Assembly: GCA_016720075.1 (NCBI GenBank)
Contig: JADJXW010000005.1
Location: 231,909-295,908 of the forward strand
From: Pseudomonadota bacterium
GTDB lineage: Bacteria; Pseudomonadota; Gammaproteobacteria; Steroidobacterales; Steroidobacteraceae
DNA length: 64,000 bases
Direction: 5' to 3'
Shown: in pieces, positions 29,423 through 36,916 of the stretch
Layout of the letters: the number at the start of each line of letters is the position of its first letter
How positions within the stretch are numbered: position 1 is the stretch's first letter
Program-made: the position numbers and the translations under genes
The notes under the pieces: generated by a model
The model's input: the letters and a program-made list of their open reading frames with translations, nothing else
Database searches by the model: none
Told to the model about the DNA's origin: nothing

Positions 29423-30187
29423 TCACCTGTTTGTGTCTTGCGCGGCGCGCTCGCGTGCCGCTGCGCCAAATGCCCGGAACAGCGCGGTCGAGAACGCGTT
29501 GTCCTGCGGTTTCCACTCCGGATGCCACTGCACCGCGACCGCGAAGCGCCGTGCCTCGCGCACGCGGAAGGCCTCGATGAGGCCGTCATCGGCCCGCGCC
29601 TCCTCGACGAGGCCCGCGCCCAGCTCGCGCACGCCCTGGTGGTGCAGTGAATTCACGGTGATGCGGCCGGTGCCCGCGATGGCCGCGAGAACGCCGCCCG
29701 GCGTCAGCGTCACCTCATGGACAGGCCCGTACTGCACATCGAGCGGCTGGCTGGCGTCCTCATGGTGGACGCGATAGCCCGGCTGTTCGTGCACGTGCTG
29801 CCACAGCGTGCCGCCATAGGCCACGTTCATTTCCTGGAAGCCGCGGCAGACGCCGAGCACCGGCACGCCGGCGGCGATGGCGCGCGGGATCAGCGCCAGG
29901 GTCGTGGCGTCGCGCTCGGGGTCATGCAGCGTGCCGGGGCGGCTGGACTCGCCGCCGTAGCGATGCGGCTCCACGTTCGAAGGACTGCCCGTGAACATCA
30001 GTCCATCCAGCTCCGCCACCAGCGCCTCAAGACCCAGCTCCTCGCCCAGCGAGGGGATCAGCAGCGGCAGCGCGCCCGAGATCGTGAGCAGCGGCGCGAT
30101 GTATTTCTCGCCCACCGCGTGGAACGGATGCAGCCCCAGCATGCGCCGGTCGGCCGGAATTCCGATGACGGGTCTGCGGGCGGACAT
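29423..30187 (-). CDS. puuD: Gamma-glutamyl-gamma-aminobutyrate hydrolase
   Basis: Predicted 254 residues, a class I glutamine-amidotransferase-like hydrolase (peptidase C26). It releases GABA and glutamate from gamma-glutamyl-GABA, the last Puu step. The nucleophile elbow LGVCRGFQEMN places the catalytic cysteine at 114; QWHPEW gives His222 and Glu224. These positions agree with E. coli PuuD as I recall it. It is the first gene of the leftward run, and a candidate PuuR operator lies 10-27 bases before its start codon. Confidence 0.94.
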   Translation of the reverse strand: MSARRPVIGIPADRRMLGLHPFHAVGEKYIAPLLTISGALPLLIPSLGEELGLEALVAELDGLMFTGSPSNVEPHRYGGESSRPGTLHDPERDATTLALIPRAIAAGVPVLGVCRGFQEMNVAYGGTLWQHVHEQPGYRVHHEDASQPLDVQYGPVHEVTLTPGGVLAAIAGTGRITVNSLHHQGVRELGAGLVEEARADDGLIEAFRVREARRFAVAVQWHPEWKPQDNAFSTALFRAFGAAARERAAQDTNR

Positions 30188-30196
30188 ACGTTCACG

Positions 30197-30214
30197 TGTT
30201 TAGGATGTTCTACA
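30197..30214 (-). promoter_or_regulatory. Candidate PuuR operator before puuD
   Basis: On the + strand the site reads TGTTTAGGATGTTCTACA. The repressor gene at 41176 has TGTCTAGTATGTTCGACA directly before its start, 15 of 18 identical. Its place immediately upstream of puuD fits repression of the leftward polyamine run when putrescine is absent. Confidence 0.55.
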
Positions 30215-30361
30215 GTGTGTGGCCCCGGGAGGGCCGCTCTGTGCGAGGCCAATTAGACCACAAGGCCGCTGACTCCTGCCCGTCAATCGGCAGAGGCAGC
30301 GCGCAAGTCCGTGAATGCCCGGGGGAAATTGATTTTGCGCGGTGCACAAGAGTACGCTGGC

Positions 30362-30381
30362 GTGTAACGAAATTCTAAACA
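30362..30381 (+). promoter_or_regulatory. Weaker candidate PuuR operator before the second synthetase gene
   Basis: Read on the - strand the site is TGTTTAGAATTTCGTTACAC. It agrees with the puuD site through TGTTTAG-A/G-AT and TTC, but has a different spacing at the end. It lies 34-54 bases before the ATG at 30416, a sensible operator position for the rightward genes. Confidence 0.35.
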
Positions 30382-30415
30382 GAGCGCCGCTGGCGCCGCT
30401 CAAGGCTGGACCCCC

Positions 30416-31777
30416 ATGCCGACCGAACTGGATGCCTTTCTCGCGGCCCACCCCGAGGTGCGCTTCATCGACCTGCTGCTGCATGACATCCACGGGGTGG
30501 ATCGGGGCAAGCGGGTGGATGTGGGCAGCGCGCGCAGCACCTTCGCCAACGGCCTGCTGCTGCCCGGCTCCATGTTCGCGCTGGATGTGCCCGGCGGCAC
30601 CGTGCAGGCCACGGGCCTGGGCTTCGATGAGGGCGATGCCGATCGCCCATGCATGCCCATCCCCGGGACGCTGCTGGGCGTGCCATGGCTCGACCATGGC
30701 GTCGCGCAGGCGCAGGTAACGATGCACGAGCGCGATGGCCGGCCCTTCGCCGGTGATCCGCGGCATGCGCTGGCTCGTGTGCTCGGGCAGTTCCGGACGC
30801 TGGGCCTCACGCCGGTGGTGGCCGTGGAGCTGGAGTTCTACTTCATCGACCGCGAGCGCACGGCCACGGGACTGCCGCAGCCGCCCCGCTCGCCACTCAC
30901 GGGTCGGCGCGAATTCCGCACGCAGATCAATTCCATGGTGGACCTGGACGATTACTCCGCGGTGCTCGCGGACATCGATGCCACCTGCCGCGCGCAGCAG
31001 GTGCCCTCCACCACCCAGCTCGCCGAATACGGCCCGGGCCAGTTCGAGGTGAACCTGCTGCATGTCGCCGACGCGCTGGCCGCCTGCGACCAGGCCGCGC
31101 GTTTCAAGCGCATCGTCAAATGCGTGGCGCGGCGCCATGGCATGGATGCCACCTTCCTGCCCAAGCCCTATGCCGACATGGCGGGCAGCGGGCTGCATGT
31201 GCACGTGAGCCTCGTCGATGCCGCCGGCACCAACGTGTTCGCGTCCGATCACCCGCTGGGCAGCGCGATGATGCGCCATGCCGCGGCAGGCATGCTGGCC
31301 ACGATGGCCGAGGGCATGGCGGTGTTCGCGCCGCTGGCCAATTCCTGGCGGCGATTCCGCCCCGAAGCCTATGTGCCGCTCACGGCCGACTGGTCGGTGA
31401 ACAACCGCGGCGCGGCGCTGCGCGTGCCGGTGAGCGATGTGGCGAACCGGCGGCTCGAGCATCGCGTGGCCGGGGCTGAAGCCAACCTGTACCTGGTGAT
31501 GACCTGGATCCTCGGCGGCATCCTCAAGGGACTCACCGAGCGGCACCTGCCGCGAGCGCCGCTGGAAGGCAACGCCTATCACATGGACAGCCTCGGCGAG
31601 GCGCTGCCGCGCTACTGGCCCACGGCGATCGATCGTTTCGAGAGCAGCGCCTTCGGCCGCGAACTGCTGGGGCCTGACCTGCATCGGCTCTATTCGCTGG
31701 TGAAACGTCAGGAAATGGACGATTTCAACGCGCAGGTCACCGCCCACGAATGCGAGCTGTACCTGCCTACGCTGTAA
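30416..31777 (+). CDS. Second glutamine synthetase-family gamma-glutamylpolyamine synthetase
   Basis: Predicted 453 residues. The catalytic-domain motifs VAVELEFYFIDRE, GPGQFEVNLLHVADAL, GSGLHVHVSLVDAAG and NRRLEHRVAGAEANLYLVMT show a complete GS-type enzyme. It differs clearly from the puuA product, for example HVHVS against HIHQS, so it is a divergent paralogue and not a recent duplicate. It may act on another polyamine or amine (spermidine, diaminopropane), which is inference. It is followed after four bases by the amine oxidase gene puuB, with which it forms a rightward operon. Confidence 0.85.
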   Translation: MPTELDAFLAAHPEVRFIDLLLHDIHGVDRGKRVDVGSARSTFANGLLLPGSMFALDVPGGTVQATGLGFDEGDADRPCMPIPGTLLGVPWLDHGVAQAQVTMHERDGRPFAGDPRHALARVLGQFRTLGLTPVVAVELEFYFIDRERTATGLPQPPRSPLTGRREFRTQINSMVDLDDYSAVLADIDATCRAQQVPSTTQLAEYGPGQFEVNLLHVADALAACDQAARFKRIVKCVARRHGMDATFLPKPYADMAGSGLHVHVSLVDAAGTNVFASDHPLGSAMMRHAAAGMLATMAEGMAVFAPLANSWRRFRPEAYVPLTADWSVNNRGAALRVPVSDVANRRLEHRVAGAEANLYLVMTWILGGILKGLTERHLPRAPLEGNAYHMDSLGEALPRYWPTAIDRFESSAFGRELLGPDLHRLYSLVKRQEMDDFNAQVTAHECELYLPTL

Positions 31778-31781
31778 TCCC

Positions 31782-33061
31782 ATGAGCGCGAACGAGCCTG
31801 TTTCGTACTACTGGGCGGCACTGCCCGCCGTAGCGCCGCGCGCGCCGCTAGCAGGCGATGTGCACTGCGACGTGGGGGTGGTCGGCGGCGGCATCGCGGG
31901 CATCTCCACGGCACTGCACCTGGCCCTGCGCGGCTATCGCGTCACGCTGCTCGAGGCCGAGCGCGTCGGCTGGGGCGCCTCGGGCCGCAGCGGCGCGCAG
32001 GCGCTGTTCGGCGTCGCGGCCAGCCAGGACAAGCTCATCCGCCTGATCGGCTCCGCCGATGCGCGCCGCGTCTGGGACATGTCGGTGGAAGCACTCGCGC
32101 TGATGCGCGAACTCATCGCCACGCATGGCATCGACTGCGACTTCGTGCCCGGCCAGATGCATGTGGCCATCAAGCCAAGGCAATGGGACGAGCTCAGGCA
32201 CTGGCACGATGAGCTGCACCGGGATTACGGCTACACCAGCGTCACGCTCAAGGACCGGGCCGCCACGCGCGAACTGGTGGCCAGCGAGCGGTACCTCGGC
32301 GGCATGCACGATACCTACAGCGCGCACCTGCAGCCGCTGAAATACCTGCGCGGCCTGGCCGGCGCCGCCGAACGCGCCGGCTGCATCATCCACGAGAACA
32401 GCCGCGTGCTCGACTACACCCGCCGCGACGGCAGGCCCGTGCTGCGCACCGCGCAGGGAACGCTCGCCTGCAGCCACGTGGTGTTCGCCGGCAATGCCTG
32501 GCTGGGGGGCACCGCGCCCGCCCTTTCTCGCCGCATCATGCCGGTGGGAACCTACATCGTGGCCACCGAGCCGCTGGGCGAGTCTGCCGCCCGCGCGCTG
32601 CTGCCGCAGAACACCGCCGTCACCGACATCAACTGGGTACTGGATTATTTCCGGCGCAGCGCCGATCACCGACTGCTGTTCGGCGGCCGCGTGAGCTACT
32701 CGGGGCTTGATCCATTCAACACCGCGCAGGCCACGCGCGCGCGCATGCTGAAGGTGTTCCCGCAGCTGGGTGAGGCGCGCATCGAGCATGCCTGGGGCGG
32801 CTATGTGGACATCACGATGAACCGCGCGCCGGACTTCGGGCGGCTGGAACCGGATGTGTACTACCTGCAGGGTTTTCCGGCCACGGCATCGCGCTCACCG
32901 CGATGGCGGGCAAGCTGGTGGCCGAGGCCATCGCGGGCAGCGCCGAACGCTTCGATGTGTTCACGCGCATTGCGCACCGGGAGTTCCCCGGTGGCACGCT
33001 GCTGCGCCGCCCGGCGCTGGTGCTGGCGATGCTGTACTACCGCCTCAAGGATCTGCTCTAG
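31782..33061 (+). pseudogene. puuB: Gamma-glutamylputrescine oxidase, one frameshift as sequenced
   Basis: FAD-dependent oxidase that converts gamma-glutamylputrescine to the aldehyde with release of ammonia and H2O2. The N-terminus has the FAD dinucleotide motif VGVVGGGIAGISTALHL, followed by GWGASGRSGAQ, typical of the DAO fold. At the TTTT run at about 32873-32876 one base is missing. Read across it, the frame continues QGFSGHGIALTAMAGKLVAE and ends at the TAG at 33059-33061. That restores about 426 residues, the length of E. coli PuuB. The family C-terminus with GHG is intact, so the gene is very probably functional. Confidence 0.9.
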
Positions 33062-33078
33062 CGAGGCGCCTGCGCCCG

Positions 33079-33918
33079 CTACAGCGTCAATGCGCTGTAC
33101 AGCGCGGTGAGTCCGACCATCAGCACCATCGACATGGCGTAGAACAGGCTGATCACCAGCAGCTTCGCGAGGGTGCGTCGCCGACCCTGCCCGTAGAAGC
33201 GGCGCATCGCCAGGAACAGGTAGACGGCGAGCCAGCAGAACATGCCAGCCACGGTGAACGAGGCCACTGCGGACAATGCCGGCCAGGCGCGGGCGGCCAG
33301 CTGCACGAGCGCGACGGCCGAGCCCACCAGGAACGCCGCCGAGTGATTGTGCAGGAAGAACACCAGGTGCTCCACGTACCAGCGCCGCGGGCGCCAGTAC
33401 AGCAGCAGCATGCCGGCAGCGATCAGCGGCAGGAACAGGAACATCGCCCGCGGCAGCGATGCCACGAAGGCATCGCGCAGCGAAGCACCCTCGTCCGCGA
33501 GCGCCTTGCGACAGGTGGCACGCATGCGTTCGGCGAGCCACTGCGGCCTGACCTTGAGGTCCTGGCAGACCGTTTCCCGCTCGCTGACGGTGAACTGCAC
33601 CCGCATGATGTCCTCGTTGCGAGTGGTCGAGAACAGCCCGAAGAACAGCAGGCTCAGCACCAGGTAGAGGCGGAACGGCGGCAGGAAGCTCGCGCGCCGA
33701 TTGGCGATGAACTGGCGCGACACCTCGCCCGGTTTCCACAGCAGCAACCCCAGCGTGCGCCACAACCGACCGTCCAGGTGCGTCAGCGAATGCCAGCCAT
33801 CGTGGAACAGCGCGTGCATCGAGCGCGCGCTCTCATGCGCGCTCTGCCCGCATTGCGCGCAGAAGGGTCCGGTGAGCGGCGCGGCGCAGTTGCCGCAGTG
33901 GCTGGGCGAATCGGACAT
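33079..33918 (-). CDS. DUF3667 membrane protein with zinc ribbon
   Basis: Predicted 279 residues from the ATG at 33918. The N-terminus holds a short zinc-ribbon motif (CGNCAAPLTGPFCAQCGQ), followed by LWRTLGLLLWKPGEVSRQFI, typical of DUF3667. Several membrane helices follow (about residues 85-105, 165-190, 205-260). Proteins of this kind are found widely in Bacteroidetes and Proteobacteria without a known function. The gene is convergent with puuB. Confidence 0.75.
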   Translation of the reverse strand: MSDSPSHCGNCAAPLTGPFCAQCGQSAHESARSMHALFHDGWHSLTHLDGRLWRTLGLLLWKPGEVSRQFIANRRASFLPPFRLYLVLSLLFFGLFSTTRNEDIMRVQFTVSERETVCQDLKVRPQWLAERMRATCRKALADEGASLRDAFVASLPRAMFLFLPLIAAGMLLLYWRPRRWYVEHLVFFLHNHSAAFLVGSAVALVQLAARAWPALSAVASFTVAGMFCWLAVYLFLAMRRFYGQGRRRTLAKLLVISLFYAMSMVLMVGLTALYSALTL

Positions 33919-33941
33919 GCGCGGATTATAGGGCCGCAAAA

Positions 33942-33977
33942 GCAAAGGCCCATGCGATTGCTCGCACGGGCCTTTGC
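33942..33977 (-). terminator. Intrinsic terminator of the molybdenum hydroxylase operon
   Basis: GCAAAGGCCC at 33942-33951 pairs with GGGCCTTTGC at 33968-33977. An inner TGCGA/TCGCA stem closes with a GCAA (GNRA-type) loop. On the - strand it is followed by TTTTGC. It lies 23 bases after the stop of the large oxidoreductase subunit. Confidence 0.8.
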
Positions 33978-33999
33978 AGGTCTGCCTCGAGGGCCAGGA

Positions 34000-36360
34000 T
34001 CAGGCGATCGAGAACCCCTCGCGCGTGATCGGCAGCGTGCGGATGCGGACCTTGGTGGCCGCATAGATCGCGTTGCAGATCGCGGGAACCGCGGGCGGGA
34101 ACGCCGGCTCGCCAACACCCGTCGGCGGGTAGTTGGTGTTGAGGAAGTGAGCATCGACGACCGGGGCCTGCGACATGCGCGCCAGCTTGTAGGTGTCGAA
34201 GTTCTTTTCCTGCGGACGGCCGTTCTCGATGTGGATCTCCTGGGTCATGGTGGAGATCGCGTCGACGATGCAGCCCTGCACCTGGTTCTCGGCGCCCGAG
34301 AGATTCACGATGGGGCCGATATCGCCCACCACCGTCATCTTGTGCACCTTCACGCGCTTGTTCTTGTCCACGCTCACCTCGGCGACTTCGGCGAAGTGAC
34401 CCTGGTGCGAGAAGTGGAACGCGAGCCCATGGTAGCGGCCCTTGGGCAGCGGCTTGCCGTAGCCCGAACGCTCAACCGCGGCCTTGATGGTCGCGATCGC
34501 ACGCTCGGGATTCAGGCCACCACCACCGCCCGGGCCGCCGGGCCCCGGACCTGCGGCAGGCGCCGGCGCCGGCTGCTTGTTGCTGAAGGTCTCGATGAGG
34601 AATTCAGCATGGTCGCGGCCAGCGGCCGTCGACAGTTCATGCATGAACGACTGCACGATGAACGCCGCCGTGTTGGAGCCGGGCGCGCGCCACGGACCGC
34701 ACGGGATGTGGAAGTTCTCGAGCGTCTGCGACAGACGATAGTTCGGCGTGTACTCGGCCGGGAATTCACCCGGCGAAGGCCAGCCGCCGCCGTTCACCGC
34801 GCGCTTGCTGCCGCCCGGCGTCTGGTCGGAGAACGAGATCGCCTGGCCCGACCAGGCAACCAGCTTGCCCTTCTCGTCGAGACCGGCCTTGAGCTGGTGG
34901 AATCCACCGGGGCGATACCAGTCGTGGCCCATGTCGTCTTCGCGGGTCCACATCAGCTTCACGGGGATGCCGCCGGCCTGCTTCGAGATGGCCGCGGCCT
35001 CGGAGACGAACTCCTGCATCAGGCGACGGCCGAAGCCACCACCCACGCGCATCTGGTGCATCACCGCGCGGTCGTTGGCGACGCCCACGACCTTGGCGGC
35101 CGTGGAGCGGGCACCGTCGGGGATCTGCACGGAGCCCCAGATCTCGAGCCTGTCGCCCGCCGGATCCTTCTGGTACCAGGCCGTGGTGTTCTGCGGCTCG
35201 AGGTTGGCGTGCGAGATGAAGCCGAAGGTGTAGAAGGCCTCGACGGTCTTCTTGGCGCCCTTCAGGCCTGCATCCACGTCGCCGACCTTGCGCAGTTCCT
35301 GCGCGCCGGGACCCTTGGCCGATTCCTTCGCCTTGGCGGAGAAGGCATTCCAGCTGTCCTTCGACGCGCTGCTTTCGTCCCAGGTGACCTTGAGCTTCTT
35401 CTTGGCGGAGAACGCCGCCCAGGTGTTGTCGGCCACGATGGCCACGCCCGGCATCACCTCGATGACATTGTTCGTGCCTTCGACCACGAAGGCATCGACC
35501 ACGCCCGGCAGCTTGCGGATTTCATCCAGGTTCGCCGAAGCAACCTTGCCACCCACCGCGGGGCACTTCTCGAACACCGCCACCTTCATGTTGGGCAGCT
35601 GCACGTCCACGCCGAACAGCGGCTGGCCCGTGACCAGCGCGTGGTTGTCCACGCCGGTGAAACGCTTGCCCATCAGCTTCCAGTCCTTGCGGTCCTTCAG
35701 CTTGAGCTCGGCGGGATTCGGCGGCGGCAGCGCGGCGGCGGCCGTGGCCAGCGAGCCATAGCCCGCGCGGCGGTTGCTGGCCGCGTGGATCACGGTGCTG
35801 TCGGAGGTGGTGATCTCGGAGGCAGGCACGCCCCACTGCTGGGCCGCAGCGGCCACCAGCATGGCGCGGGCGCCCGCGCCAGCCTGGCGCAGCGTGGTGA
35901 AGTTCATCGGAATGGACAGCGAGCCACCCGCGAACTGCGCGCCGTAGACGGCGGCATTGATGGGCGACTGTTCCACGGTGACATCGGACCACTTGGCGTC
36001 CAGCTCTTCGGCCAGGATGACGCCGAAGCCGGTCTTGATGCCCTGTCCGATCTCGGGGTTCTTTGAATAGAGCGTGATCTTGCCGTCTGGCGCGATCTTC
36101 ACATACGCGCCCGGGGCGAATGCCGGGCCCGGGGGGCCCGCGGGGCGACCACCGCCAGCCTGCTGCGCCTCGGCGCTATCCGATCCGAGCATGCCGAAGG
36201 CCAGCATCAGACCACCGCCGACGGCGACGGATGCCTGCATGAAGCCACGGCGGGAAACCGGCGCGCTGGCCAGCGCGCCCAGCGACGGCACGCCTTCGGA
36301 CTTGGCGAACTGCTCGCGGACTACGTCGGGGTAATACTCTTTGTCGACCATGGAGTTCAT
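34000..36360 (-). CDS. iorB: Molybdenum hydroxylase large subunit (isoquinoline 1-oxidoreductase/aldehyde dehydrogenase type), Tat-exported
   Basis: Predicted 786 residues. It binds the molybdopterin cofactor and hydroxylates N-heterocycles or aldehydes; the substrate is not predictable. A twin-arginine signal SRRGFMQASVAVGGGLMLAF lies at about residue 36. The family motifs KNPEIGQGIKTGFGVILAEE, MRVGGGFGRRLMQEFVSEAA and GPWRAPGSNTAAFIVQSFMH are present, as is the C-terminal TGVGEPAFPPAVPAICNAIY with the active-site glutamate. A Gly/Pro-rich insert sits at about residues 594-620. The start overlaps the small-subunit stop (ATGA). Confidence 0.9.
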   Translation of the reverse strand: MNSMVDKEYYPDVVREQFAKSEGVPSLGALASAPVSRRGFMQASVAVGGGLMLAFGMLGSDSAEAQQAGGGRPAGPPGPAFAPGAYVKIAPDGKITLYSKNPEIGQGIKTGFGVILAEELDAKWSDVTVEQSPINAAVYGAQFAGGSLSIPMNFTTLRQAGAGARAMLVAAAAQQWGVPASEITTSDSTVIHAASNRRAGYGSLATAAAALPPPNPAELKLKDRKDWKLMGKRFTGVDNHALVTGQPLFGVDVQLPNMKVAVFEKCPAVGGKVASANLDEIRKLPGVVDAFVVEGTNNVIEVMPGVAIVADNTWAAFSAKKKLKVTWDESSASKDSWNAFSAKAKESAKGPGAQELRKVGDVDAGLKGAKKTVEAFYTFGFISHANLEPQNTTAWYQKDPAGDRLEIWGSVQIPDGARSTAAKVVGVANDRAVMHQMRVGGGFGRRLMQEFVSEAAAISKQAGGIPVKLMWTREDDMGHDWYRPGGFHQLKAGLDEKGKLVAWSGQAISFSDQTPGGSKRAVNGGGWPSPGEFPAEYTPNYRLSQTLENFHIPCGPWRAPGSNTAAFIVQSFMHELSTAAGRDHAEFLIETFSNKQPAPAPAAGPGPGGPGGGGGLNPERAIATIKAAVERSGYGKPLPKGRYHGLAFHFSHQGHFAEVAEVSVDKNKRVKVHKMTVVGDIGPIVNLSGAENQVQGCIVDAISTMTQEIHIENGRPQEKNFDTYKLARMSQAPVVDAHFLNTNYPPTGVGEPAFPPAVPAICNAIYAATKVRIRTLPITREGFSIA

Positions 36361-36830
36361 GAGGCGCTCCCGTTCAAAGCCTGGGCCGCGGACTTGATGG
36401 CCGCGCGAATACGAACATAGGTGCCGCAGCGGCACAGGTTCTGCATCGCATTGTCGATGTCGGCGTCCGTGGGGTTCTTCTTCTGCGCCAGCAGCGCCGA
36501 GGCGCTCATGATCTGGCCGGCCTGGCAGTAGCCGCACTGCGGCACGTCGTGATCGATCCAGGCCTTCTGCACGGCGGTGAGCACGCCGTTCTTCGCCAGG
36601 CCCTCGATGGTGGTGATCTTCTGGCCCACGGCCGCAACGGCCGGAACCGAGCAGGAACGCACTGGTGCGCCGTTCAGATGCACCGTGCAGGCGCCGCACT
36701 GGCCGAGGCCGCAGCCGAACTTGGTGCCGGTCAGTTTCAGTTCATCACGCAGCACCCACAGCAGCGGCTGGTCATCGGCGACCTCCACTTCACGATCGGT
36801 GCCATTGACGTTCAATTTCACTTTGGCCAT
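36357..36830 (-). CDS. iorA: Molybdenum hydroxylase [2Fe-2S] small subunit
   Basis: Predicted 157 residues. The N-terminal plant-type ferredoxin cluster uses Cys40, Cys45, Cys48 and Cys60 (FGCGLGQCGACTVHLNG and RSCSV). The C-terminal cluster uses Cys99, Cys102, Cys133 and Cys135 (PQCGYCQAGQIM and NLCRCGTY). It passes electrons from the molybdenum site of the large subunit to an acceptor, probably a membrane cytochrome. It has no signal peptide of its own and would be carried out with the Tat-bearing large subunit. Confidence 0.93.
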   Translation of the reverse strand: MAKVKLNVNGTDREVEVADDQPLLWVLRDELKLTGTKFGCGLGQCGACTVHLNGAPVRSCSVPAVAAVGQKITTIEGLAKNGVLTAVQKAWIDHDVPQCGYCQAGQIMSASALLAQKKNPTDADIDNAMQNLCRCGTYVRIRAAIKSAAQALNGSAS

Positions 36831-36916
36831 TTTGCCCGTCCGAGTCTTGGTGACTTGAATGAAGAGCGGTGCGCGCCCCCGTTAGCCCCCGAGCATAACT
36901 GCGCACTACCCGCCCA

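Noticed and set aside
32854..36066. A 1070-codon open frame on the + strand opposite the molybdenum hydroxylase gene
   Set aside because: Its composition is rich in Arg, His and Gly with no domain, and it lies antisense to a fully recognisable enzyme. Long empty frames are expected in GC-rich DNA.
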